64,000 nt of DNA, from the NCBI GenBank assembly GCA_963743425.1, contig CAVUPU010000002.1, forward strand, positions 992,001 through 1,056,000, in the 5' to 3' direction. Under the pieces are notes generated by a model that was not told the DNA's origin, did not search any database, and saw only the letters and a program-made list of their open reading frames with translations. This DNA comes from JAJVID01 sp963743425. GTDB lineage: Bacteria > Acidobacteriota > Blastocatellia > RBC074. Below, piece after piece: positions 44,479 to 54,120 of this stretch. The number at the start of each line of letters is the position of its first letter. Within the stretch, counting starts at the first letter, position 1. The translations under genes and the position numbers were made by a program.

Positions 44479-46578
44479 ATGAGACTTACTCAACAGCAAC
44501 TTGAAACCCATCTGTGGGGCGCCGCGAACATTCTGCGTGGCAAGACCGCCGGGCAGGACTACAAGAACTACATTCTGTCGCTGATGTTCTACAAACGCCT
44601 CTGCGACCAGTGGGAGAACGAGGCTGACGACGCCATCGCCGAACTGGAACGGCAGCAGGGTCGTGAGTTCACCGAAAAGGAAAAAGCCGTCTTCCGCGCG
44701 CGCGGCGAACATCGCTTTTCGATCCCCGAAGGCTCACGTTGGGGCGATGTGCTGGCCGTCTCCGAAGACATCGGCCAAAAGTTGACCGAAGCGATGCGCG
44801 CCGTCGCCAATGCCAATGACGAACTGCGCGGCGTCTTCACCGTGGACTGGAATCAGCCCGCGCCCGACGCGAGCGGCAAGAAGCTCATCCCCAACGAGGT
44901 CGTCCACGCGCTCGTCCAGCACTTCGACGAGGTTGACCTTTCAAACCGGAGCGTGCCTTCCGACATCCTGGGCCGCGCTTACGAATACCTGATCAAGAAG
45001 TTCGCCGACGACGCGGGCGCGAAGGCGGGCGAGTTCTTCACGCCCCCCGAAGTCGTGGACACTCTCGTCCGCATCCTGGAGCCGCAACCGGGCGACACGA
45101 TCTATGACCCGACCTGCGGCAGCGGCGGGATGCTGATTCACTCGGCGGACTTCCTCAAAGAGAACGGCCATCGTACGAACGCGGCGCGTTACTCAGGGCA
45201 GGAGATGAATTGGGGCAACTACGCCATCGGCAAGATCAACTCCGTGCTGCATGGCCTCGAAGCCGACATCCGCGGCGGCGCGAGCACAATCACCGATCCG
45301 CAATTCCTGGAAGACGGGCAGGTCAGGAAGTTCTCGCTCGCCCTCGCTAATTTCCCCTTCTCGGATGAAATGTGGTGGCTCCGGCCCGAACAGCAAACGG
45401 ACGATAAAAAGAAGCGCGACAAGCTCAAGAAAGATATCTTCGGCAAGGAAGGTTACAAAGACCCGTTCGCTCGCTTCGGGCGCGGCGCTGGCTTCAAAGC
45501 GCCACCAGCCGCGTATGGCGATTACGCTTTCATCCTGCACATCCTGGCCTCACTCAATGACAACGGGCGCGCCGGAATCGTCTGCCCGCAGGGCGTGCTT
45601 TTTCGCGGTCAGCCCGAAGTCGAGGAGGAGACGGGCGAGTTTGACGAAGACGGCGCCCCGAAACTCAAACGCCGCAAAGCCGACGACGAGCACCTGATTC
45701 GCCAGGGGCTGCTCGAAGCTCAGTTGATTGACGCAGTGATTTCGCTGCCGCTGAATGTCTTCTACGGCGCGGGCGTGCCTGCCTGCCTGCTCATCCTGAG
45801 CAAGCGACGGCCCGCCGAACGGCGAGACAAGGTGTTGCTCGTCTACGCCGCGCGCCACTACCGCGAGTTGTCGAACCAGAACCAATTGCGCCCTCAGGAC
45901 GTGATGCGGATGCTCGTTCATTACCACGCCTACGGCGACGCGGCAAAAGTCCCCGCGCTCGTGGCATTGCACAGCCATCGCATTCGCGCGCAGATCAGCG
46001 AGCAGGAGGAGTCGGAAATCGAACGGCTCACCGCCGAATACGCGGAACACGTGGAAAAGCTGGCGAAGCTGGAGGAAGAGATAGCCGCGTTCCAGGCAGA
46101 GGCCAGTCGCACACTCGGCGCGGCGGAGATCGGACTGTTCCCTGAAGTCGGGACTGCGCAGCCTGCCTCTGACAAGATAACCAAAGCGGAAACCAAAGCG
46201 ATCGAGCGGAAGATAGAGCAGCTTGAAAAACAACGCGCACGCGCCGCCGCCAAAATCGCCGAACGTGACGAGCGAATCGCCGAAGCCCGCCGCCGCGCCG
46301 AAGACGACCGGCAGGAAGTCGTCAAAGTCGGCGAAGAACTCGTCGCTCTTTACGCAGACCCCGATGAACTGTTAAAACACGCGCGCGTCGTCAGCCTGGA
46401 CGAAATTGCTGAGAACGAATTCAATCTGAACATTCCGCGTTACGTGGATACGTTTGAGCCGGAGCCAAGGGTGGAAATGAGCGAGGCGTTGAAGGCGCTG
46501 ATGCAGGCAAAGTCAGACCTGGAAAAAACGGAATCCGTGCTATCAAAACTACTGAGTGAGGCCGGTTACAATGGTTAA
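44479..46578 (+). CDS. hsdM: type I restriction modification methylase subunit M
   Basis: 699 residues. N-terminal HsdM helices (GQDYKNYILSLMFYKRLCDQWENEAD in part), SAM motif I IYDPTCGSGGMLIHSADFL, catalytic motif read as ANFPF (NPPF is the commoner form), then ACLLILSKRRP. The C-terminus is long, with a coiled coil (ERLTAEYAEHVEKLAKLEEEIAAFQAE, KIEQLEKQRARAAAKIAERDERI in parts). It methylates adenine at the site chosen by HsdS. Frame intact, unlike the first locus; its end overlaps the hsdS start by eight bases. Confidence 0.93.
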   Translation: MRLTQQQLETHLWGAANILRGKTAGQDYKNYILSLMFYKRLCDQWENEADDAIAELERQQGREFTEKEKAVFRARGEHRFSIPEGSRWGDVLAVSEDIGQKLTEAMRAVANANDELRGVFTVDWNQPAPDASGKKLIPNEVVHALVQHFDEVDLSNRSVPSDILGRAYEYLIKKFADDAGAKAGEFFTPPEVVDTLVRILEPQPGDTIYDPTCGSGGMLIHSADFLKENGHRTNAARYSGQEMNWGNYAIGKINSVLHGLEADIRGGASTITDPQFLEDGQVRKFSLALANFPFSDEMWWLRPEQQTDDKKKRDKLKKDIFGKEGYKDPFARFGRGAGFKAPPAAYGDYAFILHILASLNDNGRAGIVCPQGVLFRGQPEVEEETGEFDEDGAPKLKRRKADDEHLIRQGLLEAQLIDAVISLPLNVFYGAGVPACLLILSKRRPAERRDKVLLVYAARHYRELSNQNQLRPQDVMRMLVHYHAYGDAAKVPALVALHSHRIRAQISEQEESEIERLTAEYAEHVEKLAKLEEEIAAFQAEASRTLGAAEIGLFPEVGTAQPASDKITKAETKAIERKIEQLEKQRARAAAKIAERDERIAEARRRAEDDRQEVVKVGEELVALYADPDELLKHARVVSLDEIAENEFNLNIPRYVDTFEPEPRVEMSEALKALMQAKSDLEKTESVLSKLLSEAGYNG

Positions 46579-47842
46579 TGACTGGGAAATCGTCGCGCTT
46601 AGAGACATCGCTAGCGTTTCGCTCAGCGGCGTTGACAAACATATCGTCCCAGGAGAGACGAGCGTTCGCCTATGCAACTATCTGGATGTATACCGGAATA
46701 GACGACTCCAGCGGTCATTGGAGTTTGCGCCAGGCACTGCCACAGCAAGTGAGATAACTCGCTTTCGGCTTCAAAAGGGGGATGTGCTCATCACGAAGGA
46801 TTCTGAAACACCCGACGATATTGGAGTCCCCGCAGTCGTTGTTGATGACTTGGTGGATACAATCTGCGGCTACCACTTGGCGCTGATTCGGCCATCCGAC
46901 CGCATCGAATCCATGTTCCTCGGCTATTTCCTCCAGAGCCAGACTGCCAAGCGATACTTCCTGCGCCACGCGACGGGACTGACTCGGTTTGGTTTAAGTC
47001 TTCGAGCTATCGCTTCGCTGCCTGTAACTGTCCCGCCGCCTGCTGAACAAGCCGCCATCGCCCGCATCCTCGATAGTGTGGACAAGGCGATTGAACTGAC
47101 GCGCAAAGCGGTGGAGCTTGCGCGAGTTCTGGATCATTCGCTCTTGAATCGCTTATTGGATTATGGATTGACGTCAAGCTCCGATCAAAAACCGAAGCGT
47201 CCAGCACATTGGCAAATCAGAAAGGTTGATGAAGTCGCCGAAGTCGGCTCAGGCGTCACGCTCGGAAAGGATGTGTCCGGCTCCAAGTATGTCGAGCTTC
47301 CCTACCTGCGCGTCGCCAACGTGCAGGATGGGCATTTAGACTTGCGCGTGATCAAGACGGTCAAGGCGCCGATTGAAGAAGTTGATCGATATCGATTAGA
47401 GCCAGGCGATGTGCTGATGACCGAGGGCGGCGATCTCGACAAGCTTGGGCGCGGAACATTGTGGGAAGGCCAGATTCCCGACTGCCTGCATCAGAATCAC
47501 ATCTTCCGAGTCAGAGCGAATCGCGCTGTACTCAATCCTCGTTTTTTCGCCTACGTTGTCGAGTCGGATATTGCGAAGAAATACTTTCTGCGAGTGGCAA
47601 AGCGAACCACGAACCTGGCATCAACCAACAAAACCCAGGTGCGGGCGTTTCGTTTCCCGGTTCCCCCGCTACGCGAGCAGGAGCGGATTGTCGAGTTCAT
47701 CTCGGCCGCAAAAGCGCAGCTTCGCGTATTGATGCGAAAGGAAGAAGCTCTTCGGCGACTCAAGCAATCTTTGATGCACGATTTGTTCACCGGCAAGGTG
47801 CGCGTGAACAGCCTCAATCTTGCCGCAGTCGTCGGCACTTGA
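46571..47842 (+). CDS. hsdS: type I restriction specificity subunit S
   Basis: 423 residues from ATG 46571, overlapping hsdM. Two target-recognition domains, each followed by a conserved helix: WEIVALRDIASVSLSG ... PPPAEQAAIARILDSVDKAIELTRK and HWQIRKVDEVAEVGSGVTLG ... PPLREQERIVEFISAAKAQLRVLMRKEEALRRLKQSLMHDLFTGKVRV. The specificity itself cannot be read from sequence. Intact. Confidence 0.92.
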   Translation: MVNDWEIVALRDIASVSLSGVDKHIVPGETSVRLCNYLDVYRNRRLQRSLEFAPGTATASEITRFRLQKGDVLITKDSETPDDIGVPAVVVDDLVDTICGYHLALIRPSDRIESMFLGYFLQSQTAKRYFLRHATGLTRFGLSLRAIASLPVTVPPPAEQAAIARILDSVDKAIELTRKAVELARVLDHSLLNRLLDYGLTSSSDQKPKRPAHWQIRKVDEVAEVGSGVTLGKDVSGSKYVELPYLRVANVQDGHLDLRVIKTVKAPIEEVDRYRLEPGDVLMTEGGDLDKLGRGTLWEGQIPDCLHQNHIFRVRANRAVLNPRFFAYVVESDIAKKYFLRVAKRTTNLASTNKTQVRAFRFPVPPLREQERIVEFISAAKAQLRVLMRKEEALRRLKQSLMHDLFTGKVRVNSLNLAAVVGT

Positions 47843-47951
47843 TTGAAGCTGATGCGTTGAAAACGGCGACGTGGGGTGTGAGCGAGGCCGTTGACATTGC
47901 CGGGCGCGGCGGATAACGTGATATGTAGAAAGGAGGCTAAAGGATTCTGTT

Positions 47952-48254
47952 ATGCAAACTACCTTGCAAATTGACGACGCGATCTACCGCGAAGCGATAG
48001 CAGCGGCCGAGCGCAAGGGCGTCACGCTGATGGAGTTCATCGAGGAGGCTCTTCGGATCATGCTGGGCCGTGCGAAGCTGAAAACAGTCGAAATGCCAAA
48101 AGAGGAATCCGGTCTGCAACCTGCGGGTGGCGCCGGTCTGTGGCGTGAAGAATTAGCTCAGTTTTTTGCCGAGTTGAACGCCAAGCCGCGCGAGAGCGGG
48201 CCATCAGTCGGTCCGCTGAATCGAGAGGAAATTTACCAACGTGGAATTCGCTGA
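47952..48254 (+). CDS. VapB-like antitoxin
   Basis: 100 residues. N-terminal MQTTLQIDDAIYREAIAAAERKGVTLMEFIEEALRIML is a ribbon-helix-helix motif; the C-terminus (FFAELNAKPRESG...PLNREEIYQR) is a typical toxin-binding tail. It overlaps the downstream PIN gene by 14 bases, so the pair is co-translated. AGGAGG lies about 13 bases upstream of the start. Confidence 0.85.
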   Translation: MQTTLQIDDAIYREAIAAAERKGVTLMEFIEEALRIMLGRAKLKTVEMPKEESGLQPAGGAGLWREELAQFFAELNAKPRESGPSVGPLNREEIYQRGIR

Positions 48255-48648
48255 TACCAACGTCCTGGTTTATGCGGCGAGCTTGAGAGCGGACGATCCG
48301 AAGAAGGCGGCGGCGGCTCAGAGCATTATCCTGGGAGACATCGCCATCTCACTACAGGTCCTGCAGGAATTTTATGTCGTCGCCCGAAATCCGCGCAAAT
48401 TGAATCTCACGCATCAGGAGGCGGTTCGCTACTGTCAGAAATGGCGTCGCCTCACCGTGCTTGAGCCGGCGCTTGGCATGTTCGACGAGGCCTTGCAGTT
48501 GTGCGACCGCTTCCAGATCGGCTATTACGACGCCGCCATCCTCGCAGCCGCAAAGCAATTGGGCTGCGTTGTTGTTTATTCCGAAGACCTCAACCACGGA
48601 CAGGATTACGACGGTGTGCGCGTTATCAATCCGTTTCTCGGCCTGTGA
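48241..48648 (+). CDS. VapC-like PIN-domain toxin
   Basis: 135 residues. PIN fold with acidic site: FADTNVLVYAAS, LQVLQEFYVVA, YYDAAILAAAKQLGC and VVYSEDLNHGQDYDGV. VapC toxins cut tRNA or rRNA when freed from VapB. The module lies between hsdS and hsdR of the second type I system, where loss of the whole island would release the toxin, an addiction-like arrangement. Confidence 0.88.
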   Translation: MEFADTNVLVYAASLRADDPKKAAAAQSIILGDIAISLQVLQEFYVVARNPRKLNLTHQEAVRYCQKWRRLTVLEPALGMFDEALQLCDRFQIGYYDAAILAAAKQLGCVVVYSEDLNHGQDYDGVRVINPFLGL

Positions 48649-48769
48649 CCAAATTCCTTCAACTTCCATGGAGGATGCGCCTTTATTTTGGGGCTATGCC
48701 ACTGCGTCTCGGGATTAAGTAAAAAGCGGGCTGCCCGAGCGCAGTATGATGATTTTCCACAGCGCCAGA

Positions 48770-48985
48770 CCGGAGGGGCGTAGCCCCATGAAAAAATCCC
48801 GCAGTTTCCGGAAGGGCAAAGCCGCTTCCGCACATCGGGCGGCATAGCCGCGAAGATAGTCGGCAATGACATGCAATTTCCGGAAGGGCAAAGCCTCTTG
48901 CTGCGCCATCGGGCAGCGAATCCGCGAAGATAATCGGCAATAGCCTGTGTAGATACCAATGGGGCAAGCCCGTGGCATCTTGAAT
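48770..48985. repeat. REP-like repeats between vapC and hsdR
   Basis: Two copies of ttccggaagggcaaagcc (48806, 48880) with tatagccgcgaagatagtcggcaat-like sequence after each, then tgtgtagataccaatggggcaagcccgtggcatc, which matches an arm of the 28.1-28.4 kb element. The gap 48649-49070 holds no gene. A 15-base tandem duplication (aaccctcaggttccg x2, 49026-49055) follows. Confidence 0.8.
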
Positions 48986-49181
48986 TCGATATGAAACGAT
49001 TTTATATGCGCGCTTCAGTTACCTTAACCCTCAGGTTCCGAACCCTCAGGTTCCGACACAGGGTAGACTTATTAGCGAAGCCGGTTACGTTGAACTTCCA
49101 GTCATTCAATGGCTCTCCGGAGAGGGCGGCGACAAGCCGGACGATGCGGGCCTCGGCTGGACGTACCGTGATGAAGCCGCA

Positions 49182-52100
49182 ATGGCGGAGTTCGAGCGCC
49201 CGCTGGAAGACCCGCTGGTCGAAAAGCTGCTCGTTGACGCCATCATCCGCATCAACTCTGAAGTCACCACCGAAGCGCAGGCGATGGTGGCCGTCGGGAT
49301 GCTGCGCAAGGCGATGTCGCATCCGGACAAGCTGACCGCCAATCGCCTGACGCTCGACCTGCTGCGTGACGGCGTGCCGGTCAACCTCGCGCCGGGCGAG
49401 GACGCGCGGATGGTGCGATTCGTCGAATTTGACCCGGCGCGCCAACACCTCAACGACTTCACCGCGACCAATCAATACCGCGTGCAAGGCGTGAAGCAAT
49501 GCCGCGACGACACGGTGTTGCTCGTCAACGGCATCCCGCTCGTCATCGCCGAATACAAGAGCTACATCGCAAGCGGTAAGGACTGGACGGAGGCCGTGCA
49601 TCAGCTTCACCGCTACCAGCGGCAGGCCCCGCTGATGCTCGCGCCGAATGTGTTTTGCATCGCGGCGGACGAGCAGGAGTTTCGCTACGGCACGGTCCTC
49701 TTTCACGACGCGACGAAAGACGACGTCGCGCGCCATCTGGACACGTGGGGCAAATGGCTGAGCCTATACCCTGAGCGCAAAGGCTTCTGGAACGAGCCGG
49801 AGGCGGACAACGCGGACGACCCGCTGGAAGCGCCGGTCAGAGGGCTGCTGCGGTTGAAGCCCTGTCACCTGCTCGACTTCCTCGCGCACTTCGTCGTCTT
49901 CGAGACGAAGAAGGGCAGGACGGTCAAGAAGGTGGCGCGTTACCAGCAGTTCGAGGCGGTCAACGACATCGTCGATCGCACTGTGTCGCAAATCGGCAAG
50001 CCGGTTGACGCGCAAGACCGCACCGGCCTCATCTGGCACACGCAAGGATCGGGCAAGTCGCTGACGATGATCTTCGCGGCCTACAAGCTGCGGCGGCGGC
50101 GGGAACTGGACAACCCGACGGTGCTGATCATCGTTGACCGGCGCGATTTGAAGACGCAGCTTTCAGACGATTTCGAATCCTGCGACTACCCGAACGTCGA
50201 AAAGGCGCTCGGCGTGGACGATCTGAAAAGGAAGCTGCGCAACAACTGGCGCGGCACATTGATCACGACTGTGCAATCGTTCCAGCAGATGAACGACCTG
50301 GCGCCCAGCGCCCGCGACAACATCATCGAACTGGTGGACGAGTGCCACCGCAGCCAGAAGGGGCAAGGCACGGAGAGTTACGCGATGACGATGCGCGTCA
50401 AGCTGCCCAACGCCTTCCGCTTCGGCTTCACCGGGACGCCGATTGACCGCACGATGGTCAACACGCACCGTGATTTCGGCCCGGTCAAAGAAGGCGTGCA
50501 GGAGCGTTACCTGAGCTATTACGGCATCCGGCGCGCGATCAAAGACGGCGCGACATTGCCCGTGCATTACATCCGCGACAATGTCCCGTTCCAGGTGGAC
50601 GAGCAAAAGCTGAACGTCGGCTTCGAGCAGATGTGCGCGGAGATGGAAGTCGAGGATGAGGAGGCGAAAGATTTAATTCAACGCCACCGGTCGCAGTGGA
50701 AGGAGTTGGCGCGACATAAAGACCGCATCGACATCGTACTCGACAAAATGCTGGCGCACTTCCTCGATCACCCTGACCCGAACGGCTTCAAAGCGCAACT
50801 CGTCGCGGTAGATCGGCTGGCCTGCTCGAAGTACAAGGACGCGCTCGACGCGAAGTTGAAAGAGCGCGGACTGCCGCCGGAGTGGTCGGATGTGATTATT
50901 TCCGAAGCGCAGAACGACGAGCCGGAGCTTGAGCGGTTTCACTACGACAAGCAGCGGCAGGACGAACTGATTGACTACTTCAAGCTCACGCCGAAGGAAT
51001 GGGAAAAATGGAACGAGGAGCGTTATGGCGAAGACCGCAGCCGCTGGCGTCCGCCGCTGAAAATCCTGATCGTCTGCGACCGGTTGTTGACGGGCTTCGA
51101 CGCGCCGGTCGAGCAGATAATGTATCTGGACAAACCGCTGCGCGATCATAGTCTGCTGCAAGCCGTCGCGCGCACCAACCGCCCGCTTCCGGCGATGAAG
51201 AAGCGCGCCGGAGTTGTAGTGGATTACTTCGGCGTCTTTCAGAACCTGGAAAAGGCGCTCAATTTCGACGAGAACATCCGCGAAGAGTCATTGATTGACT
51301 GGGAGGCGTTGAAGGCAACCGTGCCGGGCGAGGTGGCGCGTTGCATGGAGTTATTCAAGGGCATCAAGATCGAGGACACGCGCCAATGCCTGCTCGCGGC
51401 GCTGCGGCGCTTGCGAGACCCGGAAGCGGCGCAAAACTTCGAGCGCAATTTCAAGAGCCTCGAACGATTGTGGGAAGCCGTCGCGCCGGACCCGTGCCTG
51501 TACGATCATCGGCATACCTACAACTGGCTCTGCGGCGTCTATGTCGCGCACCGTCGCCGCCGCGAGGGGAGCAAAGCGACTTACGGCGAACTCTCGGCCA
51601 AGACGCGCCAGTTGATCGAAGAGAACACGACGTTTGTTGAGATAGCCGAGGCGCTGCCAGTCTACAAGATCGACAAGGACTACGTGACGAAACTCGACGA
51701 ACTGCCGACGCCTGCGGACAAAGCTGCGGCTCTCGAAGCGATTCTGACGCAGGAACTCGCCGAGGACGATCCGAGTTTCATCTACCGTCAGCTCGGCGAA
51801 CGGCTTCAGCGGCTGAAACAGCGCAAGGACGTCAGCGACGAAGCGGCGGCGGAACGGCTGCGCGAACTACATGAGATTGCGGATACGACGGCGCAGACGA
51901 AAGCAGAGCCTGAGCGGCTGAATTTGACCGGCCCCGGCGAGTACGAATTGTTCGCCGTCCTACGCGCTCACGCCGGCGCGACGGACGAAAATTATATCGC
52001 CGACTGCGCTCGCAGAATGGTTCAGCATCTGCGGACGAATCAGCTTCTCACGGCGGGATGGAGCAATTCCAAAGGCGGCCCCATGCGCGTGGAGCAGTCA

Positions 52101-52220
52101 TTGCTGGCCGAATCCTGGAACCCGTTTTACGCCGCGCTCGGATTTGACCCGGACGACGCCAACCCGTCGTTCCTGAAACCAGCCATGCATGAACTTGCCA
52201 GAGCGGAGGGGAAGGATTGA
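49182..52220 (+). CDS. hsdR: type I restriction endonuclease subunit R
   Basis: 1012 residues from ATG 49182. Nuclease motif DDTVLLVNGIPLVIAEYKSY, helicase Walker A GLIWHTQGSGKSLTMIF, ELVDECHRSQKGQG (DECH form), FGFTGTPID, motif VI LLQAVARTNRPL, and a complete C-terminal helical region. Homology extends upstream of this ATG: the same frame from about 49068 reads LISEAGYVELPVIQWLSGEGG, a typical HsdR start, but it has no ATG, GTG or TTG because repeat sequence abuts it. Either an unusual start (ATT 49071) is used or the protein begins 35 residues late. It forms the nuclease/translocase of the second, otherwise intact system. Confidence 0.92.
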   Translation: MAEFERPLEDPLVEKLLVDAIIRINSEVTTEAQAMVAVGMLRKAMSHPDKLTANRLTLDLLRDGVPVNLAPGEDARMVRFVEFDPARQHLNDFTATNQYRVQGVKQCRDDTVLLVNGIPLVIAEYKSYIASGKDWTEAVHQLHRYQRQAPLMLAPNVFCIAADEQEFRYGTVLFHDATKDDVARHLDTWGKWLSLYPERKGFWNEPEADNADDPLEAPVRGLLRLKPCHLLDFLAHFVVFETKKGRTVKKVARYQQFEAVNDIVDRTVSQIGKPVDAQDRTGLIWHTQGSGKSLTMIFAAYKLRRRRELDNPTVLIIVDRRDLKTQLSDDFESCDYPNVEKALGVDDLKRKLRNNWRGTLITTVQSFQQMNDLAPSARDNIIELVDECHRSQKGQGTESYAMTMRVKLPNAFRFGFTGTPIDRTMVNTHRDFGPVKEGVQERYLSYYGIRRAIKDGATLPVHYIRDNVPFQVDEQKLNVGFEQMCAEMEVEDEEAKDLIQRHRSQWKELARHKDRIDIVLDKMLAHFLDHPDPNGFKAQLVAVDRLACSKYKDALDAKLKERGLPPEWSDVIISEAQNDEPELERFHYDKQRQDELIDYFKLTPKEWEKWNEERYGEDRSRWRPPLKILIVCDRLLTGFDAPVEQIMYLDKPLRDHSLLQAVARTNRPLPAMKKRAGVVVDYFGVFQNLEKALNFDENIREESLIDWEALKATVPGEVARCMELFKGIKIEDTRQCLLAALRRLRDPEAAQNFERNFKSLERLWEAVAPDPCLYDHRHTYNWLCGVYVAHRRRREGSKATYGELSAKTRQLIEENTTFVEIAEALPVYKIDKDYVTKLDELPTPADKAAALEAILTQELAEDDPSFIYRQLGERLQRLKQRKDVSDEAAAERLRELHEIADTTAQTKAEPERLNLTGPGEYELFAVLRAHAGATDENYIADCARRMVQHLRTNQLLTAGWSNSKGGPMRVEQSLLAESWNPFYAALGFDPDDANPSFLKPAMHELARAEGKD

Positions 52221-52224
52221 TGCG

Positions 52225-53016
52225 ATGAAAGCTCCGGCGCGCGAGAACATCAGGAGCATTGAACTCGGCGGACGGAAGCTGGAATACCGGCTCGTCGTCT
52301 CGAAGTCGGCGCGGCGCATGCGGGTGCGCGTCGGCGTGGCGGGCGTCCAGGTAATTCAACCGCAGGCGCGCAAGGATGACGAGATTGAGGGATTCCTGCG
52401 CGCCAACGAAAACTGGCTGATAAGCCAGTTGAAGCGGGTGGAAAAACTACGCGCCGTGCGAAAGGCGCCGCGAAGAAATGAAGGAGAGATTCTTTATCGT
52501 GGCGAGCGCGTGGCGGTGCAAGTGCGGGAGGTCGCGCATTGGCAAGGAGCCAATCGAGTCACCGTTGAAAAGGGCGGCATCGTGATTGTCAAAGGCTGCG
52601 CCTCACAAACATCGCCGACAAAGAGTCTGGAGAATTGGCTGCGGAAACAAGCGCGAGATGAGATCACGAAGCAGCTTGAAATCATCGCCAAAAAGCTGAA
52701 CCGGTTTCCCCAGAAGGTTTTCGTGATGGGGCAGCGCACCAAATGGGGAAATTGCTCTGCTCTGCAAAACCTCTCTTTCAATTGGCGGCTGATTATGGCC
52801 CCGGACTTCGTCTTGCGGTACCTGGTCACACACGAGGCCGTTCACCTTGCCGTGCCCGATCATTCAAAGAAATTCTGGCTCACGGTCAGCAGCCTCTGTC
52901 CGGAAACCGAGAAGGCCAGACGGTGGTTGTGCTCGAACAGTAATCAGATGCTGATGGATTTCGATCAAATTTCATTTGCCATTGATCGCGGCGCCGCACA
53001 AAGCAATGACAAATGA
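52225..53016 (+). CDS. DUF45 / YgjP-type zinc metallopeptidase
   Basis: 263 residues from ATG 52225, five bases after hsdR. Conserved parts are RMRVRVGVAGVQVIQP, KWGNCSALQNLSFNWRLIMAPDFVLRYLVTHEAVHL (HExxH is HEAVH) and PDHSKKFW with the third ligand region. The usual family form is HELCH. Genes of this family are often found next to hsdR; a role in processing or protecting the type I enzyme has been suggested but is not settled. It ends the RM operon. Confidence 0.88.
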   Translation: MKAPARENIRSIELGGRKLEYRLVVSKSARRMRVRVGVAGVQVIQPQARKDDEIEGFLRANENWLISQLKRVEKLRAVRKAPRRNEGEILYRGERVAVQVREVAHWQGANRVTVEKGGIVIVKGCASQTSPTKSLENWLRKQARDEITKQLEIIAKKLNRFPQKVFVMGQRTKWGNCSALQNLSFNWRLIMAPDFVLRYLVTHEAVHLAVPDHSKKFWLTVSSLCPETEKARRWLCSNSNQMLMDFDQISFAIDRGAAQSNDK

Positions 53017-53046
53017 AAAATGTAATACGGCAAATGGGAAATGTAA

Positions 53047-53775
53047 CTATCTCATAATTCCTTGTGTAGCCATGTATTCATCGCCGGCGGTGACCTTTCC
53101 GTCCAGCATCTTCAGCTTCCGGTCGGCGAGGTGAAGGAAGCGCGAGTCGTGAGTGACCAGGCAAACGGTGGCGCCGGTCGCGTGCAACTGTTTCAGCAGA
53201 TTCATGACCATCTGTCCGCTGGCCGAATCGAGGTTTCCCGTAGGCTCGTCGGCAAGGAGGATCGTCGGTTTACAAGCCAGGGCGCGGGCGATGGCTACGA
53301 GTTGCTGATGTCCGCCCGAAAGCTGGCTCGGACGATTGCGCGCCCGATCCGCGATGCCAACCATCTCCAGAAGCTCCATCACGCGCACGCGCCGCTCGGA
53401 CACCCTCATATTCGAGTAGGCGAGCGGCTGCTCCACGTTCTCAAACACCGTCATATCGCCGATCAGGTTGAAGCCCTGAAAGACAAATCCGATCTCCTGA
53501 TTGCGAATGCGCGCGCGGTCTGACAGCGTCAGGCTCTGCGCCGGCTTGCCGTCGAAGCAGTAAACGCCGCCGGTTGGAGAGTCGAGCAGGCCCATGATCG
53601 CCAGCAGCGTGGATTTGCCGCACCCGGACGGGCCGAATACAACGACGAACTCTCCGCGGTCAATAGTCAGATCAACGCCGAACAGAACGCGCGTCTCGAC
53701 GCTTCCCTGACGGAAGGACTTGGTTATGTCCTCCATTATGATCAGGGGCAAATTCAGCGGCGGATTCGATATCAT
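53047..53775 (-). CDS. ABC transporter ATP-binding protein (LolD/MacB-like)
   Basis: 242 residues from ATG 53775 with GGAGG seven bases before it; the upstream extension to 54024 is not credible. Walker A VVFGPSGCGKSTLLAIMGLL, signature LSGGHQQLVAIARAL (His where Glu or Gln is usual), Walker B ILLADEPTGNLD, H-loop LVTHDSRFL. This class works with FtsX/MacB-type permeases in lipoprotein or peptide export. No permease follows; the neighbour downstream is convergent. Confidence 0.9.
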   Translation of the reverse strand: MISNPPLNLPLIIMEDITKSFRQGSVETRVLFGVDLTIDRGEFVVVFGPSGCGKSTLLAIMGLLDSPTGGVYCFDGKPAQSLTLSDRARIRNQEIGFVFQGFNLIGDMTVFENVEQPLAYSNMRVSERRVRVMELLEMVGIADRARNRPSQLSGGHQQLVAIARALACKPTILLADEPTGNLDSASGQMVMNLLKQLHATGATVCLVTHDSRFLHLADRKLKMLDGKVTAGDEYMATQGIMR

Positions 53776-54120
53776 CACGTTTCCTCCGAATGTTTGGGTT
53801 GTTCCCACGAGGATGTCGGTCACTGATACGCTTGTGGCCGTGATCTGGTTCAATCGTTTTTGCTTTAATTCACGCCTCACATCATCCGTGAGGCGAACTT
53901 CACTGCGCGGCCGGTCGCGTGTGCTAAAAAAATAGCACGTAGACCTTCTTTTGTCACGAATGCGGGACAGGAAAATAGTGAGTGCGATCTCAGCCGTTCG
54001 AGTGGCGCCTATTCTTCTAATCATCGCGGAAGTCGCGCGCTTCCGCCGACAATTACGGCGAACAGGGCGTTACAGGGCGCAAGAATAATCAGTGAGCGGG
54101 CGATTATCAGGCGAATGCCT
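53776..54120. other. intergenic region with two small hairpins
   Basis: 345 bases between the ABC gene and the HEAT-cyclophilin gene. I see two hairpins, cgcctcac/gtgaggcg (53873-53895) and gtgctaaaaaaatagcac (53921-53938), and no gene with a ribosome site. Confidence 0.6.

Noticed and set aside
53776..54024. N-terminal extension of the ABC ATPase
   Set aside because: No homology and no ribosome site; GGAGG sits before ATG 53775.
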